Source: CAVQZA01 sp963724805 (GTDB taxonomy: Bacteria > Actinomycetota > Thermoleophilia > Gaiellales > Gaiellaceae). Taken from it: a stretch of DNA of 64,000 bases. The notes beneath the pieces were generated by a model. The model saw only the letters and a program-made list of their open reading frames with translations. It was not told the origin of the DNA and ran no database searches. The first letter of the stretch is position 1, and every line of letters begins with the position of its first letter. Position numbers and translations under genes: made by a program. Below, in pieces: positions 39,840 through 48,591 of this stretch. The DNA lies in assembly GCA_963724805.1 (NCBI GenBank), contig CAVRWA010000014.1, forward strand, positions 1,054,001 through 1,118,000, written 5' to 3'.

Positions 39840-41576
39840 CTACGGCGAGCTCGTCGTGCCGGGCCGACCGCCCGGTGTGCGCGTCCAGTCCGCTCCGGAC
39901 TCACGGCGAAACGCGGCGATCGCTGCATCGAGCGTCGGGAAGAAGTGGCGTGGATCGATCGTTCGCGTGAGCTCGTACCGTTCGATCTTGCGCCTGACGG
40001 GGTCCTTCATCTCGGCAAACACGAGGGAGGTACCCCTCGCGTTGAGCGCTTCGTCGAGCTCTTCCAGCATGTCTGCTGCCGTTGTGTCCACGTCGGTGAT
40101 CGGCTCAGCCGCCACGATGATCCAGGTCGGCGGGGGCTCGGCGGAAGCGAGCTTCCGGATCTGCTCACGGAACGTCCGGGCGTTGGCGAAGAAGAGCGGC
40201 GCGTCGAACCGGAAGACCACCAGGCCCGGAAGCGCCTCGGCATCCGGGTAGCTGCGCAGGTCGTGGTAGCCAGGAAGGTCTCTGACCCGTCCGAGCACGG
40301 TCTGGTATGGCCACCACACGCGCCGGAACGCAACTGCGACCGACACGGCGACCGCGATCGCGATTCCGGGCAGCACCCCGAACAGGACGACTCCGAGGAA
40401 GGCCGCGGTCGACACGGCGAACTCCGTCCGGCGCTGCCGCCAGAGGCGGATCGTCCCGGGAAGGTCGGCGAGAGACAGGGAGGCGGCGATCACGACAGCG
40501 GCGAGGGTGGGCTGTGGCAGGTTCCGCAGCAGTCCCGGAACGAGCACGAGCATCAGCGTGATCGCGGCCGCTCCCACCAGCCCGGTGACCTGTGTCTTCG
40601 CGCCGGCTTGCTCGGCGACAGCCGTCCGTGAGCCGCTCGTGCTGACGGGGAAGCCCTGGAAGAGGCCGGCTGCGACGTTCGCAGCGCCGATTCCGATCAT
40701 CTCCTGGCTGGCGTCGACCTCCTGGCCGGTCCGGTCGGCAAACGCGGACGACGTAGCGATCGTGTCCGCGAGCGCAACGAGCGCGATCCCCGCTGCACCC
40801 CCGACCAGGAGTGGAAGATCGGAGAGCCCTACGTTGGGAAGGGTGAACGGCGGAAACCCCTGCGGCAACGTCCCTACGAGCTCCACCCCGTGCTCACCGA
40901 GCTGAAACAGATTCGCGGCGATGATGGACAGAATCACGGCTAAGAGGACTCCCGGGACCTTCGGCATCACGCGCTGCGAGACGCCGATCACCGCCAGGCC
41001 GAACACGCCGATCGCGAGAGCGGCAGGCACCGTTTCGCCGTGCGCGACGCCGTGCAGGAACCCCCGCAGCTCGTCGATGAAGCCGTCGGCGTCCACGGAG
41101 AACCCGAACAGCTTGGGCAGCTGCCCGACCAGGATCGTGAGAGCCAGGCCGTTCATGTAGCCGATCATGGTCGGCTTCGAGAGCAGATCGGCTACGAACC
41201 CGAGCTTCGCGACTCCGCCGGCCAGCATGAACGCTCCCACGAGCAGCGCGAGCATCGACGCGAGCGCGACTGCACGCTCCGGGTCGCCGTCGGCTCCGAG
41301 CAGGGGCAGGATCGTGGCCGCGATCATCGGCCCGAGCGAGGAGTCGGGTCCGAGCACGAGGATCTTCGATGGCCCGAAGATCGCATACCCGGCCAGACAG
41401 AGGATCGAGGTGTAGAGACCGGTGATCGGGGGAAGGCCCGCGAGCTCGGCGTATGCCATTCCCTGCGGGACGAGGAGCGTGGTCAGAACCAGGCCCGCGA
41501 CGATGTCCCTGGGAGCCCAGGCGGCCCTGTACGACGAGAGCATCCGCAACCCGGGCACTGCGCGCATCCTCGCCAC
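39840..41576 (-). CDS. SulP-family anion transporter with STAS domain (copy 2)
   Basis: A 578-residue membrane protein. The transport domain starts LVPQGMAYAELAGLPPITGLY, a better match to classical SulP than copy 1, and has about ten to twelve hydrophobic segments. The C-terminal STAS domain (about 470-560) reads WIIVAAEPITDVDTTAADML. GTG 41576 or ATG 41567 is the start. The two SulP proteins are divergent in sequence, so they are not a recent duplication. It lies in the minus-strand block between the two ATPase-tail repeats. Confidence 0.88.
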   Translation of the reverse strand: MARMRAVPGLRMLSSYRAAWAPRDIVAGLVLTTLLVPQGMAYAELAGLPPITGLYTSILCLAGYAIFGPSKILVLGPDSSLGPMIAATILPLLGADGDPERAVALASMLALLVGAFMLAGGVAKLGFVADLLSKPTMIGYMNGLALTILVGQLPKLFGFSVDADGFIDELRGFLHGVAHGETVPAALAIGVFGLAVIGVSQRVMPKVPGVLLAVILSIIAANLFQLGEHGVELVGTLPQGFPPFTLPNVGLSDLPLLVGGAAGIALVALADTIATSSAFADRTGQEVDASQEMIGIGAANVAAGLFQGFPVSTSGSRTAVAEQAGAKTQVTGLVGAAAITLMLVLVPGLLRNLPQPTLAAVVIAASLSLADLPGTIRLWRQRRTEFAVSTAAFLGVVLFGVLPGIAIAVAVSVAVAFRRVWWPYQTVLGRVRDLPGYHDLRSYPDAEALPGLVVFRFDAPLFFANARTFREQIRKLASAEPPPTWIIVAAEPITDVDTTAADMLEELDEALNARGTSLVFAEMKDPVRRKIERYELTRTIDPRHFFPTLDAAIAAFRRESGADWTRTPGGRPGTTSSP

Positions 41577-41644
41577 AGCGTCTAGCTTAAGGTCGGCCCG
41601 GCTGCGTGGTCTTCGGACGCACCTGCAGACTCTCCACCGCGGCA

Positions 41645-41724
41645 GCCCCCGAGCCGACTACGATCGACGTGCAACGCGCGCTCACCCAGGAGCGCGCTCT
41701 CCCGGAGGCTGCGTCATGAGCAAG
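41645..41724 (+). repeat. Direct repeat copy B: ATPase-tail remnant overlapping the PPK2 start
   Basis: Frame +3 here encodes a tail like that of the upstream P-type ATPase (ERALPEAAS and stop) with no start codon, and its TGA overlaps the PPK2 ATG as ATGA. An 8-base stem (GCGCGCTC/GAGCGCGC) lies at 41685-41706. It looks like a relic of an ATPase gene that once ended directly at PPK2. Confidence 0.7.
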
Positions 41725-42585
41725 AACAAGAAGACGAAGGCCAAGAGCGAGGACGCGAAGGCCGCGGCGAAGGCACCGGCAGCGTTCGATCTGCCCGAGG
41801 CGGGCCTGCCCGCGAAGTTGAGCCGCAAGGAGTACGAGCGCGAGATGGCCCGCCTCCACGGCGAGCTCGTCGCGATGCAGGAGTGGGTCAAGGCGTCGGG
41901 CGCCAAGATCTGCATCGTCTTCGAGGGGCGCGACACCGCGGGAAAGGGCGGCACGATCAAGCGGATCACCGAGCGGGTCAGCCCACGCGTGTTCCGGGTC
42001 GTCGCCCTGCCCGCCCCGACCGAGCGCGAGCGCTCGCAGATGTACGTGCAGCGCTACATCCGGCATTTCCCCGCAGCGGGCGAGGTCGTGATCTTCGACC
42101 GCAGCTGGTACAACCGCGCCGGCGTCGAGCGGGTGATGGGCTTCTGCACCGAGGAGCAGACGGCGAGGTTCCTGGAGCAGGTCCCACAGGTCGAGAAGGC
42201 GATGGTCGACTCCGGGATCATCCTGCTCAAGTACTGGCTGGAGGTCAGCCCCGATGAGCAGACCCGGCGGCTCGAGAGCCGGATCGACGACCCTCGCAAG
42301 GTCTGGAAGCTCTCGGACATGGACCTGAAGTCCTACAGCCGCTGGGACGACTACTCGCGTGCCCGCGACGCGATGTTCCTCGCCAGCGACACGGCCTGGG
42401 CTCCCTGGTACGTCGCCGACACGAACGACAAGAAGCGCGGCCGCCTCAACATCATCACCCACTTCCTCAGCCAGATCCCGTACGAACCGCTCGCACACGC
42501 CGATGTCAAGCTGCCACAGCGTCAGAAGGCCGGCGGCTACCGCGAGGCCGACCTCCCGCTGCGGCACATCCCGACCCCGTTTTGA
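41716..42585 (+). CDS. ppk2: Polyphosphate kinase 2 (PPK2)
   Basis: A 289-residue PPK2-family kinase. A lysine/alanine-rich N-terminus (about 1-22) precedes the catalytic P-loop domain with Walker A GRDTAGKGG (71-79) and Walker B FDRSWYNRAGVERVMGF. The lid module is in DMDLKSYSRWDDYSRARD. It makes nucleoside triphosphate or diphosphate from polyphosphate, or the reverse. The ATG at 41716 has CGGAGG ten bases upstream. The other polyphosphate genes of the window (CYTH-Ppx/GppA and CYTH) are about 8 kb upstream on the opposite strand. Confidence 0.93.
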   Translation: MSKNKKTKAKSEDAKAAAKAPAAFDLPEAGLPAKLSRKEYEREMARLHGELVAMQEWVKASGAKICIVFEGRDTAGKGGTIKRITERVSPRVFRVVALPAPTERERSQMYVQRYIRHFPAAGEVVIFDRSWYNRAGVERVMGFCTEEQTARFLEQVPQVEKAMVDSGIILLKYWLEVSPDEQTRRLESRIDDPRKVWKLSDMDLKSYSRWDDYSRARDAMFLASDTAWAPWYVADTNDKKRGRLNIITHFLSQIPYEPLAHADVKLPQRQKAGGYREADLPLRHIPTPF

Positions 42586-42607
42586 TCCCGGAAGGGGCGG
42601 TCGAGGG

Positions 42608-42994
42608 CTATCGGACGTTGAGCTCGATCCGGACGCCGTTCGGATCGGTAAAGAAGAGCTGGCGCAGGCCGGCGGCCGGGACGTCGTTCGCGACCGCCTC
42701 GATCCCCGCGGCATCGAGGCGCGCCGCGAGCTCTCCGTAGTCGGCGGCGGCGAACGCGACGTGATCGATCGGTGCCGGGGTCGATTTCAGGCCGAGTGTC
42801 GTCGCGTGGGCCTCGTACGCGGCCCGCTCGGCGATGTGGACGCACGGCTCGCCGTCGAGGTAGAGCCAGTAGCCCGGGAACTCGAGCGGCGGCCGCTCGC
42901 CGGCCTCGAGGCCGAGCACGTCGCAGTAGAACGCCCTCGTCGCCTCGAGGTCGTCCGTGAGCACGAGCAGGTGGTCGAGCCGCCGGAGTGGCAT
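42608..42994 (-). CDS. VOC-family (glyoxalase/bleomycin resistance-like) protein
   Basis: A 128-residue single-VOC-unit-pair protein. The first module starts LDHLLVLTDDLEATRAFYCDVLGLE and the second IDHVAFAAADYGELAARL. It closes with FTDPNGVRIELNV, whose Glu is the usual metal ligand. Enzymatic and antibiotic-binding relatives exist. Its start overlaps the stop of the acetoacetyl-CoA synthetase gene, so the two are co-expressed; the shared role is not obvious. Confidence 0.82.
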   Translation of the reverse strand: MPLRRLDHLLVLTDDLEATRAFYCDVLGLEAGERPPLEFPGYWLYLDGEPCVHIAERAAYEAHATTLGLKSTPAPIDHVAFAAADYGELAARLDAAGIEAVANDVPAAGLRQLFFTDPNGVRIELNVR

Positions 42995-44946
42995 CAGCCG
43001 CCGGTCTTCGGGCGCGTGCTCGCGTACGCGACGACAGGCTCGATCGACGCGGGGTTCACGAGGGCGTCCGGGCTGACGACCTCGGCCGCGGGGACGCCGG
43101 TGAGGATCCGCTTGACCGGCAGCTCCAGCTTCTTGCCGGTGAGCGTCTGCGGGATCACCGGCAGCGCCACGATCGTGTCCGGCACATGGCGCGGCGAGAG
43201 CGCGTCGCGAAGCGCGCCTGCTATGCGCGCGCGCATCGCGTCGTCGAGCTCCAGGCCCTCGCGCAGGACGACGAAGAGGATCAGCTCGTCCGCCTCCTCG
43301 AGGTGGACGACCAGGCTGTCGACCACCTCGTCGAGCTCCTCGAGCGCCGAGTAGAACTCGCTCGTGCCGAGCCGCACGCCGCCGCGGTTGAGCGTCGCGT
43401 CGGAGCGCCCGGTGATCACGCAGCTGCCGCGCTCGGTGAACATGATCCAGTCGCCGTGGCGCCAGATGCCGGGGTAGTGGTCGAAGTAGGCTGCGCGATA
43501 GCGCTCGTAGCCGGGGTCGTTCCAGAAGCGGACCGCCATCGACGGCATCGGCTGGCGGATCACCAGCTCGCCCAGCTCGCCGACGACCGCCTCGCCGTGT
43601 TCGTCGAGCGCCGCCACGTCGACGCCGAGGCACGGGCCGGCGATCTCGCCGGCGTACACCGGCAGGAGCGGGCAGCCCTGGACGATCCCGGAGCAGACGT
43701 CGGTGCCGCCGCTGCCGTTGATGAGGAGCACGCTCGGGTCGACCTGCTCGTAGAGCCACTCGAAGCCGTCCACCGGGAGCGGCGAGCCGGCGACCGTGAG
43801 CGAGCGGAGCGATGAGAGGTCGTACCTGCCCGGCTCCACGCCCGCCTTGCGGCAGGCGAGCGCGAACGCAGGGCTGATCCCCATCAGCGTCGGTCGCATC
43901 TTCTCGGCCAGCTGCCACTGGTTTCCGAGGTCTGGGTACCCGGGGTTGCCGTCGAGCATCACGATCGACGCCCGCAGGAGCAGCGTCGAGACGAGCGCGT
44001 TCCACATCATCCAGGCGGTCGTCGTGAACCACTGGAGCCGGTCGCCGGGGCAGACGTCCCAGGCCAGCCCGAGGTTCTTCAGGTGCTCGAGCAGGATCCC
44101 GCCGTGGCCGTGGACGATCGCCTTCGGCAGGCCGGTCGTGCCGGACGAGAAGAGGACGTAGAGCGGGTGGGCGAACGGCACCGGGTCGAACTCGAGCGGC
44201 CCGGGCTCGCCGAGGAGCTCGTCCCACGAGATCGCCCCGGGAATCGGGCCTCCCGCGTACTCGACCTCGACGACCGACTCCAGCGACGGCAGCCGCTCAC
44301 GGATCGCGGCGACGTTCTCGCTGCGGTCGATGAGCTTGTCCCCGTAGACGTACCCGCTCACCGCGAGCAGCACCTTCGGCTCGAGCTGGCCCAGCCGGTC
44401 GACGACGCTGCGGACGCCGAACTCCGGCGGGCACGTCGCCCAGACCGCGCCGAGGCTCGCCGCCGCCAGGAACGCGACCGCCGTCTCCGGGATGTTCGGG
44501 AGGTAGGCGACGACGCGGTCGCCAGGGCCGACGCCGAGCCGCTTCAGGCCCACGCGCGCCCGGGCAACCTGCTCGCGGAGCTCGCCGAACGTGAGCTCAC
44601 GCACCTCGCGCGTCTGGGAGTGCGCGACGATCGCGACGTTGCCGAGATCCTCGTCGCGGCCGACCATGTGCTCGGCGTAGTTCAGGGTCGCGCCCGGGAA
44701 CCACTCCGCGCCGGGCATCTCGCGTGAGCCGAGCACCCGCTCGTAGGGGGAGTGCGCGCGGACCCCGAAGTAGTCCCAGATCGAGGCCCAGAAGCCCTCG
44801 AGGTCGGTCACCGACCAGCGCCACAGCTCGTCGTAGCCCGGGAAGTCGAGCCCGCGCTCGGTGCGAAGCCACTCGACGTAGCGGCCCATCTCGAACCGCT
44901 CGCGCCAGTCGGGCGGCGGCGCCCAGATGACCTCTCCCTGGACCAT
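42994..44946 (-). CDS. Acetoacetyl-CoA synthetase
   Basis: A 650-residue adenylate-forming enzyme. The N-terminal acyl-CoA synthetase cap has WFPGATLNYAEHMVG, the form seen in acetoacetate-CoA ligase. The AMP motif is LFSSGTTGLPKAIVHGHGG (about 263-281), followed by NGSGGTDVCSG and the C-terminal catalytic lysine region LTGKKLELPVK. Length matches the family (about 650). It would activate acetoacetate or a related 3-oxoacid, and could return 3-oxoacids to CoA thioesters alongside the 3-oxoacid CoA-transferase elsewhere in the window. Confidence 0.9.
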   Translation of the reverse strand: MVQGEVIWAPPPDWRERFEMGRYVEWLRTERGLDFPGYDELWRWSVTDLEGFWASIWDYFGVRAHSPYERVLGSREMPGAEWFPGATLNYAEHMVGRDEDLGNVAIVAHSQTREVRELTFGELREQVARARVGLKRLGVGPGDRVVAYLPNIPETAVAFLAAASLGAVWATCPPEFGVRSVVDRLGQLEPKVLLAVSGYVYGDKLIDRSENVAAIRERLPSLESVVEVEYAGGPIPGAISWDELLGEPGPLEFDPVPFAHPLYVLFSSGTTGLPKAIVHGHGGILLEHLKNLGLAWDVCPGDRLQWFTTTAWMMWNALVSTLLLRASIVMLDGNPGYPDLGNQWQLAEKMRPTLMGISPAFALACRKAGVEPGRYDLSSLRSLTVAGSPLPVDGFEWLYEQVDPSVLLINGSGGTDVCSGIVQGCPLLPVYAGEIAGPCLGVDVAALDEHGEAVVGELGELVIRQPMPSMAVRFWNDPGYERYRAAYFDHYPGIWRHGDWIMFTERGSCVITGRSDATLNRGGVRLGTSEFYSALEELDEVVDSLVVHLEEADELILFVVLREGLELDDAMRARIAGALRDALSPRHVPDTIVALPVIPQTLTGKKLELPVKRILTGVPAAEVVSPDALVNPASIEPVVAYASTRPKTGG

Positions 44947-44950
44947 GCCG

Positions 44951-46387
44951 CTACGCCGCTACGGCGAGGTAGCCGTTCGGATCGCGGTCGAGGTGGTCTG
45001 CGAGCCGCGTGGCGAGCGCCATGATCGTCAGCGATGGGTTCACGGAGAGCGTGCGCGGGACGAGGGAGCCGTCGCCGACGAAGAGCCGCTTCACGTCGTG
45101 AGACTCGCAGTTCCGGTCGACGACCGACCGCGCCGGGTCGTCGCCCATCCGGCAGGTGCCCTGGACGTGCGTCGAGGCGAGCCCACTCCACGCGATCTGC
45201 GTCGCACCGGCGGCCTCGAGCACGTCGCGGCTGAAGCGCCGCGCGCTGTCGATCCGCTCGAGCTCGTTCGGCCGGAAGTCGATCTCGAACCGCTCGCCGC
45301 CGTTCTCGTCCACGACCACGGCTGCGTTGTTGTCGTCGTTGACCATCGCGAGCACCCCGACCCAACGCCGGAACCCGCGCAGCGCCTCGGTCAGCCGCGG
45401 CCCCCAGAGCGGCCCGCTCTCGTCGCAGAGCGTGGTCGCGAAGGAGATCGGATCCTGGATCGTCGTCGCCTCGATCACGAAGCCGCCGTCCTCGTCGTGC
45501 TGGTGCTCCATGCAGTGGGCCGTGATCGGGTAGACCATGTGCGCGTCCTGCGGCTCGTCGAAGAGCCCGTACACGAGGCGGACGGGGTGGAGGCCGAGGT
45601 TGCGCCCGACCGCCGGTCCGTCGACGCCGGAGCGAAGCAGCAGCTGCGGTGTGTTCAGTGTCCCCGCCGCGACCACGACGGCGCGCGCGCGGACGGTATG
45701 GCGCTCGCCCGCGGCGTCGACGTACTCGACCCCGGTCGCGGCGCCGTCCTCGATCAGCACGCGCTCGACCGCCGCGTTGGCGCGGAGCTCGAGCAGGCCG
45801 CGCGCCCACGCGTCGTGGATGTAGGTGTTCATCGTCGACTTGCCGGCGTTCGTCGGGCAGCCCTGTAGGCACGAGCCGCAGCGCATGCAGTTCGCGTCCG
45901 TGTAGGAGGTGACGGGCTCGAGCTCGACGCCGAGGGCGCGGAAGCCGGCCTCGACCGTGCGGACGCTCTTCGGCCAGTCGGTGCGCTCGCGGACGCCGAG
46001 CACCTGCTCGACCCGGTCGTAGTACGGCTCGAGGTCGGCGGCGGCGAAGGGCTCGCCGCGCTCGTTCGTGAGCCCGCTCGCCGGGTGCCACTTCGCGACG
46101 TCGCGCTCGTGGGCGCGCAGCGCGACCTTCGTGTTGATCGTGGTCGTGCCGCCGACGCAGCGGCCGGCGAGCAGGGCGAGCATCTCGCCGTCGGGAAGCG
46201 GCGCGAGCCGCAGCGGCCACCACATGTCGTGCGTCGCCTTCGCCTCCCAGCGGACGAAGTCCGCGGCCGTGAGGTGAGGGCCGACCTCGAGCAGGAGGAC
46301 GTCGCGGCCGCGCTGCGCGAGCTCGCCTGCGACGACGCCGCCGCCCGCGCCGGAGCCCACGACAATGACGTCGAAGTCCTCCTTCAC
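44951..46387 (-). CDS. GMC-family FAD dehydrogenase (gluconate/long-chain-alcohol type)
   Basis: A 478-residue flavoprotein. The FAD motif is VIVVGSGAGGGVVAGELAQ near residues 7-25. A cysteine-rich NCMRCGSCLQGCPTNAG segment near 170 looks like a partial ferredoxin-type motif, common in this GMC branch. The C-terminal part holds THVQGTCRMG and NPSLTIMALATRLADHL. The GTG start overlaps the stop of a gluconate-2-dehydrogenase subunit-3-like gene, so it probably works as a two-subunit alcohol or sugar dehydrogenase. No cytochrome c subunit is nearby. Confidence 0.87.
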   Translation of the reverse strand: MKEDFDVIVVGSGAGGGVVAGELAQRGRDVLLLEVGPHLTAADFVRWEAKATHDMWWPLRLAPLPDGEMLALLAGRCVGGTTTINTKVALRAHERDVAKWHPASGLTNERGEPFAAADLEPYYDRVEQVLGVRERTDWPKSVRTVEAGFRALGVELEPVTSYTDANCMRCGSCLQGCPTNAGKSTMNTYIHDAWARGLLELRANAAVERVLIEDGAATGVEYVDAAGERHTVRARAVVVAAGTLNTPQLLLRSGVDGPAVGRNLGLHPVRLVYGLFDEPQDAHMVYPITAHCMEHQHDEDGGFVIEATTIQDPISFATTLCDESGPLWGPRLTEALRGFRRWVGVLAMVNDDNNAAVVVDENGGERFEIDFRPNELERIDSARRFSRDVLEAAGATQIAWSGLASTHVQGTCRMGDDPARSVVDRNCESHDVKRLFVGDGSLVPRTLSVNPSLTIMALATRLADHLDRDPNGYLAVAA

Positions 46388-46767
46388 GCGATCCCCAGGT
46401 AGGACCAGTCCTTGTGCAGCCGGGTCGCGAGCGGCGAGTTGAAGTCGATCTCGGCCCACGCGCCCGGGCCCTCGCTCCCCGCCGCGACGAAGTCGCTGTA
46501 GTACGCCTCGCACGCGAGCGCGCGGATGAAGCCGAACTCGGGCGTCCGCGCGCGCTCGGCGAGCGCGTCGGCGCCGCCCTCCGCCGCGGGCGCGAGCGCG
46601 TCGATCGCCTCCAGCGCGTGGTCGCGCACCTCGGGCGGCATCCCCGCCAGCAGAGCGTCGACGTAGACGACGGAGCCGACGCGGGCCGACCCGGGGACGA
46701 TCAGCTCGCACAGTGTCTCCAGGGCCGCGGCGCGGCGCTCGTCGAGGGTCCTCAGAGCCACCACCAA
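46384..46767 (-). CDS. Gluconate 2-dehydrogenase subunit 3-like protein
   Basis: A 127-residue protein matching the small-subunit family in length and in LCELIVPGSARVGSVVYVDALLAGMP. The last third includes FGFIRALACEAYYSDF. No twin-arginine or other signal was seen at the N-terminus, unlike many relatives. It overlaps the GMC dehydrogenase by four bases and probably stabilises it or links it to an electron acceptor. Confidence 0.78.
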   Translation of the reverse strand: MVVALRTLDERRAAALETLCELIVPGSARVGSVVYVDALLAGMPPEVRDHALEAIDALAPAAEGGADALAERARTPEFGFIRALACEAYYSDFVAAGSEGPGAWAEIDFNSPLATRLHKDWSYLGIA

Positions 46768-46785
46768 ACGACTCTAACGCCTGGA

Positions 46786-47589
46786 TCAGCCCGGTGCGAG
46801 CCGGTGCCCCATGCCGAGCGAGATGTCACGCGCGGTCTGGGTGACGGCGGGGCCGAGGCGGGCGATCAGCTCGTCCATCGACACCATCGTGCGGTGGACG
46901 GCGAGGTTGAGCGCGGCGAGTACCTCCCCGGAGTGCGAGTGGATCGGGGCTGCGATCGACCGCAGCCCGTACGCGAGCTCCTCGTTGTTCACCGCGATGC
47001 CAGACTCCCGGATCCGCGCGAGCTCGTCCCGGAACGCCTGGGGGTCGGTGATCGTGTTCGGCCCGCGTGGAGCGAAGTCGATCAGCGCGATGATCTCCTC
47101 GCGCTGCTCCTCGGGGACGAAGGCGAGGATCGCCTTCCCCATCGCGGTGCAGTACGCGGGCAGTCGCGCGCCCACGTGGAGGTTGAGGTCGATCTCCCAC
47201 TGGCCCGGCCGGGCCGTGCGGCAGCGCTCGATGTAGACGACGTCGGTACCGTCGAGGATTGCGAGGTTGACCGTGTATCCCGTCTTGTCGCTGAGCTGGC
47301 GCAGGTGCGGCGCCGAGACCTCCCGCAGGTCCATCGAGTTGATCGCCGAGAAGCCGAGGTCGAGCACCTTGGGGCCGAGGCGGTAGCGCTTCGAGTCGGG
47401 ATCCTGCTGCAGGTAGCCGAGCCGCGCGAGCGTCGAGATGTAGCGGTGCGCAGTGCTCCTGCTCAGGGCCAGCTCGCGCGAGAGCTCGCTGACACCGATC
47501 AGCTGGCGGTCGGAGTGGAACGAGGAGAGGATCGCGAGGCCCCGTTCCAGCGACTGGGACGTGCCCGTGGTTCCCGCCGAAGTCGCCAT
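46786..47589 (-). CDS. IclR-family transcriptional regulator
   Basis: A 267-residue regulator. A winged helix at about 14-75 (LIGVSELSRELALSRSTAHRY) is followed by an IclR effector domain (RPGQWEIDLNLHVGARLPAY, MGKAILAFVPEE). IclR proteins often control aromatic catabolic genes such as pca. It is followed by the GMC dehydrogenase pair, 18 bases away, and could regulate those or the aromatic genes. A palindrome CCAACAGTTGG lies 24 bases upstream of its start. Confidence 0.9.
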   Translation of the reverse strand: MATSAGTTGTSQSLERGLAILSSFHSDRQLIGVSELSRELALSRSTAHRYISTLARLGYLQQDPDSKRYRLGPKVLDLGFSAINSMDLREVSAPHLRQLSDKTGYTVNLAILDGTDVVYIERCRTARPGQWEIDLNLHVGARLPAYCTAMGKAILAFVPEEQREEIIALIDFAPRGPNTITDPQAFRDELARIRESGIAVNNEELAYGLRSIAAPIHSHSGEVLAALNLAVHRTMVSMDELIARLGPAVTQTARDISLGMGHRLAPG

Positions 47590-47612
47590 GTACCGATCCT
47601 AGCGAAGTTGTC

Positions 47613-47623
47613 CCAACAGTTGG
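47613..47623. promoter_or_regulatory. Candidate operator upstream of the iclR-type gene
   Basis: CCAAC and GTTGG form a perfect 11-base palindrome around a central A, in the 43-base gap between the dehydrogenase stop and the IclR start. Position suits autoregulation. A short palindrome can also arise by chance. Confidence 0.3.
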
Positions 47624-47632
47624 CACAGCGTC

Positions 47633-48532
47633 TCAGATGCTCTCGACGGCGGCGCGGACGAACTCGGCCGACGCACACAGCGCCTGGAGCTCGGCCGGCT
47701 CGAGCTCCCATTCGTGGATCTCCACTGCGCCGCCGCGGCCGATCGTGACCGGAACGGTCACCGCCACGCCTTCGATCCCGTACTCGCCCTCGAGGACGAC
47801 CGAGGCGGGCCAGAGCTCGCCGGCGCTCTCGAGCGCGGCCACCATTCGCGCGACGCCCAGGCCGGAGGTCCACGTCGACGACCGGCCCGAGTCGAGCGCG
47901 ACGTGAAGCGGGTACCAGCTGCGGAAGTACTCCTCCGCCGCGGCCTCCTGGGCCGGTGTGGGGTGCACCGCCGCGCCGTTCACGGCGACCCGGTCGAACA
48001 GCGGCACGCTCTCGTCGCCGTGCTCCCCGAGAACCCACGCCTCGACGCTTCCCGGCGGGACGCCGAGCGCTTTCGCGAAGCCCGTCCTCAGGCGCAGGCT
48101 GTCGTTCACCGTGTAGCCGAGGACGCGCCGGCGGTCGAGCCCGGTTCGCCTCTGCAGGCGCGTCACGAGCGGGTCGACCGGGTTCGTGACGACGACGATC
48201 GTGCCGTCCCAGCCGGCCGGGAGCCCGTCGGCCAGCTCGTCGGCGATCAGCGCGTTCCCCGCCAGGTACTCGATCCGCGGCGTCCCGGCGGTGAGCGGCG
48301 TGGACGACAGCAGCACGACGACGTCCGCGTCGCCTGCGTCGCCGGGCTCGCCGCCCCGGACCGAGGACCCGGGCGACTGCTCGAGCACCTGCTCGAGGTC
48401 CATCACGTGCGATGCAGTCATCTCCGGCCTAGCGTCGACGAGGACGATCTCGTGCCCGCCTCGCATCAGCACGAGGTTGAACGCAGTCGAAGCTCCGACG
48501 CCTCCGGCTCCCCCGACGATCGTCACCTTCAC
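47633..48532 (-). CDS. Malate/lactate dehydrogenase-family protein
   Basis: About 299 residues from GTG 48532; an ATG at 48559 would add nine residues but leaves only 32 bases to the divergent gene. It has the Rossmann loop VTIVGGAGGVGAST, the substrate loop region VVTNPVDPLVTRLQ and the catalytic His in VLGEHGDESVPLF. The arginines expected for 2-oxoacid binding are present around DRRRVLGYT. Whether malate, lactate or another hydroxyacid is used is not clear. It is divergent from a benzoylformate decarboxylase-like gene, so a 2-hydroxyacid/2-oxoacid couple upstream of decarboxylation is an attractive idea. Confidence 0.83.
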   Translation of the reverse strand: MKVTIVGGAGGVGASTAFNLVLMRGGHEIVLVDARPEMTASHVMDLEQVLEQSPGSSVRGGEPGDAGDADVVVLLSSTPLTAGTPRIEYLAGNALIADELADGLPAGWDGTIVVVTNPVDPLVTRLQRRTGLDRRRVLGYTVNDSLRLRTGFAKALGVPPGSVEAWVLGEHGDESVPLFDRVAVNGAAVHPTPAQEAAAEEYFRSWYPLHVALDSGRSSTWTSGLGVARMVAALESAGELWPASVVLEGEYGIEGVAVTVPVTIGRGGAVEIHEWELEPAELQALCASAEFVRAAVESI

Positions 48533-48564
48533 GGCGGCATCGTCCCGCCCATGGGCCAAAAAAT

Positions 48565-48575
48565 CAAATCATTTG
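48565..48575. promoter_or_regulatory. Candidate operator between divergent dehydrogenase and decarboxylase genes
   Basis: CAAAT and ATTTG form a perfect palindrome around one C, in an unusually AT-rich patch of the short divergent promoter region. The GntR-family regulator encoded in the downstream operon is a candidate ligand. Evidence is symmetry and position only. Confidence 0.4.
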
Positions 48576-48591
48576 CGTGTAAGCTGCCCGC

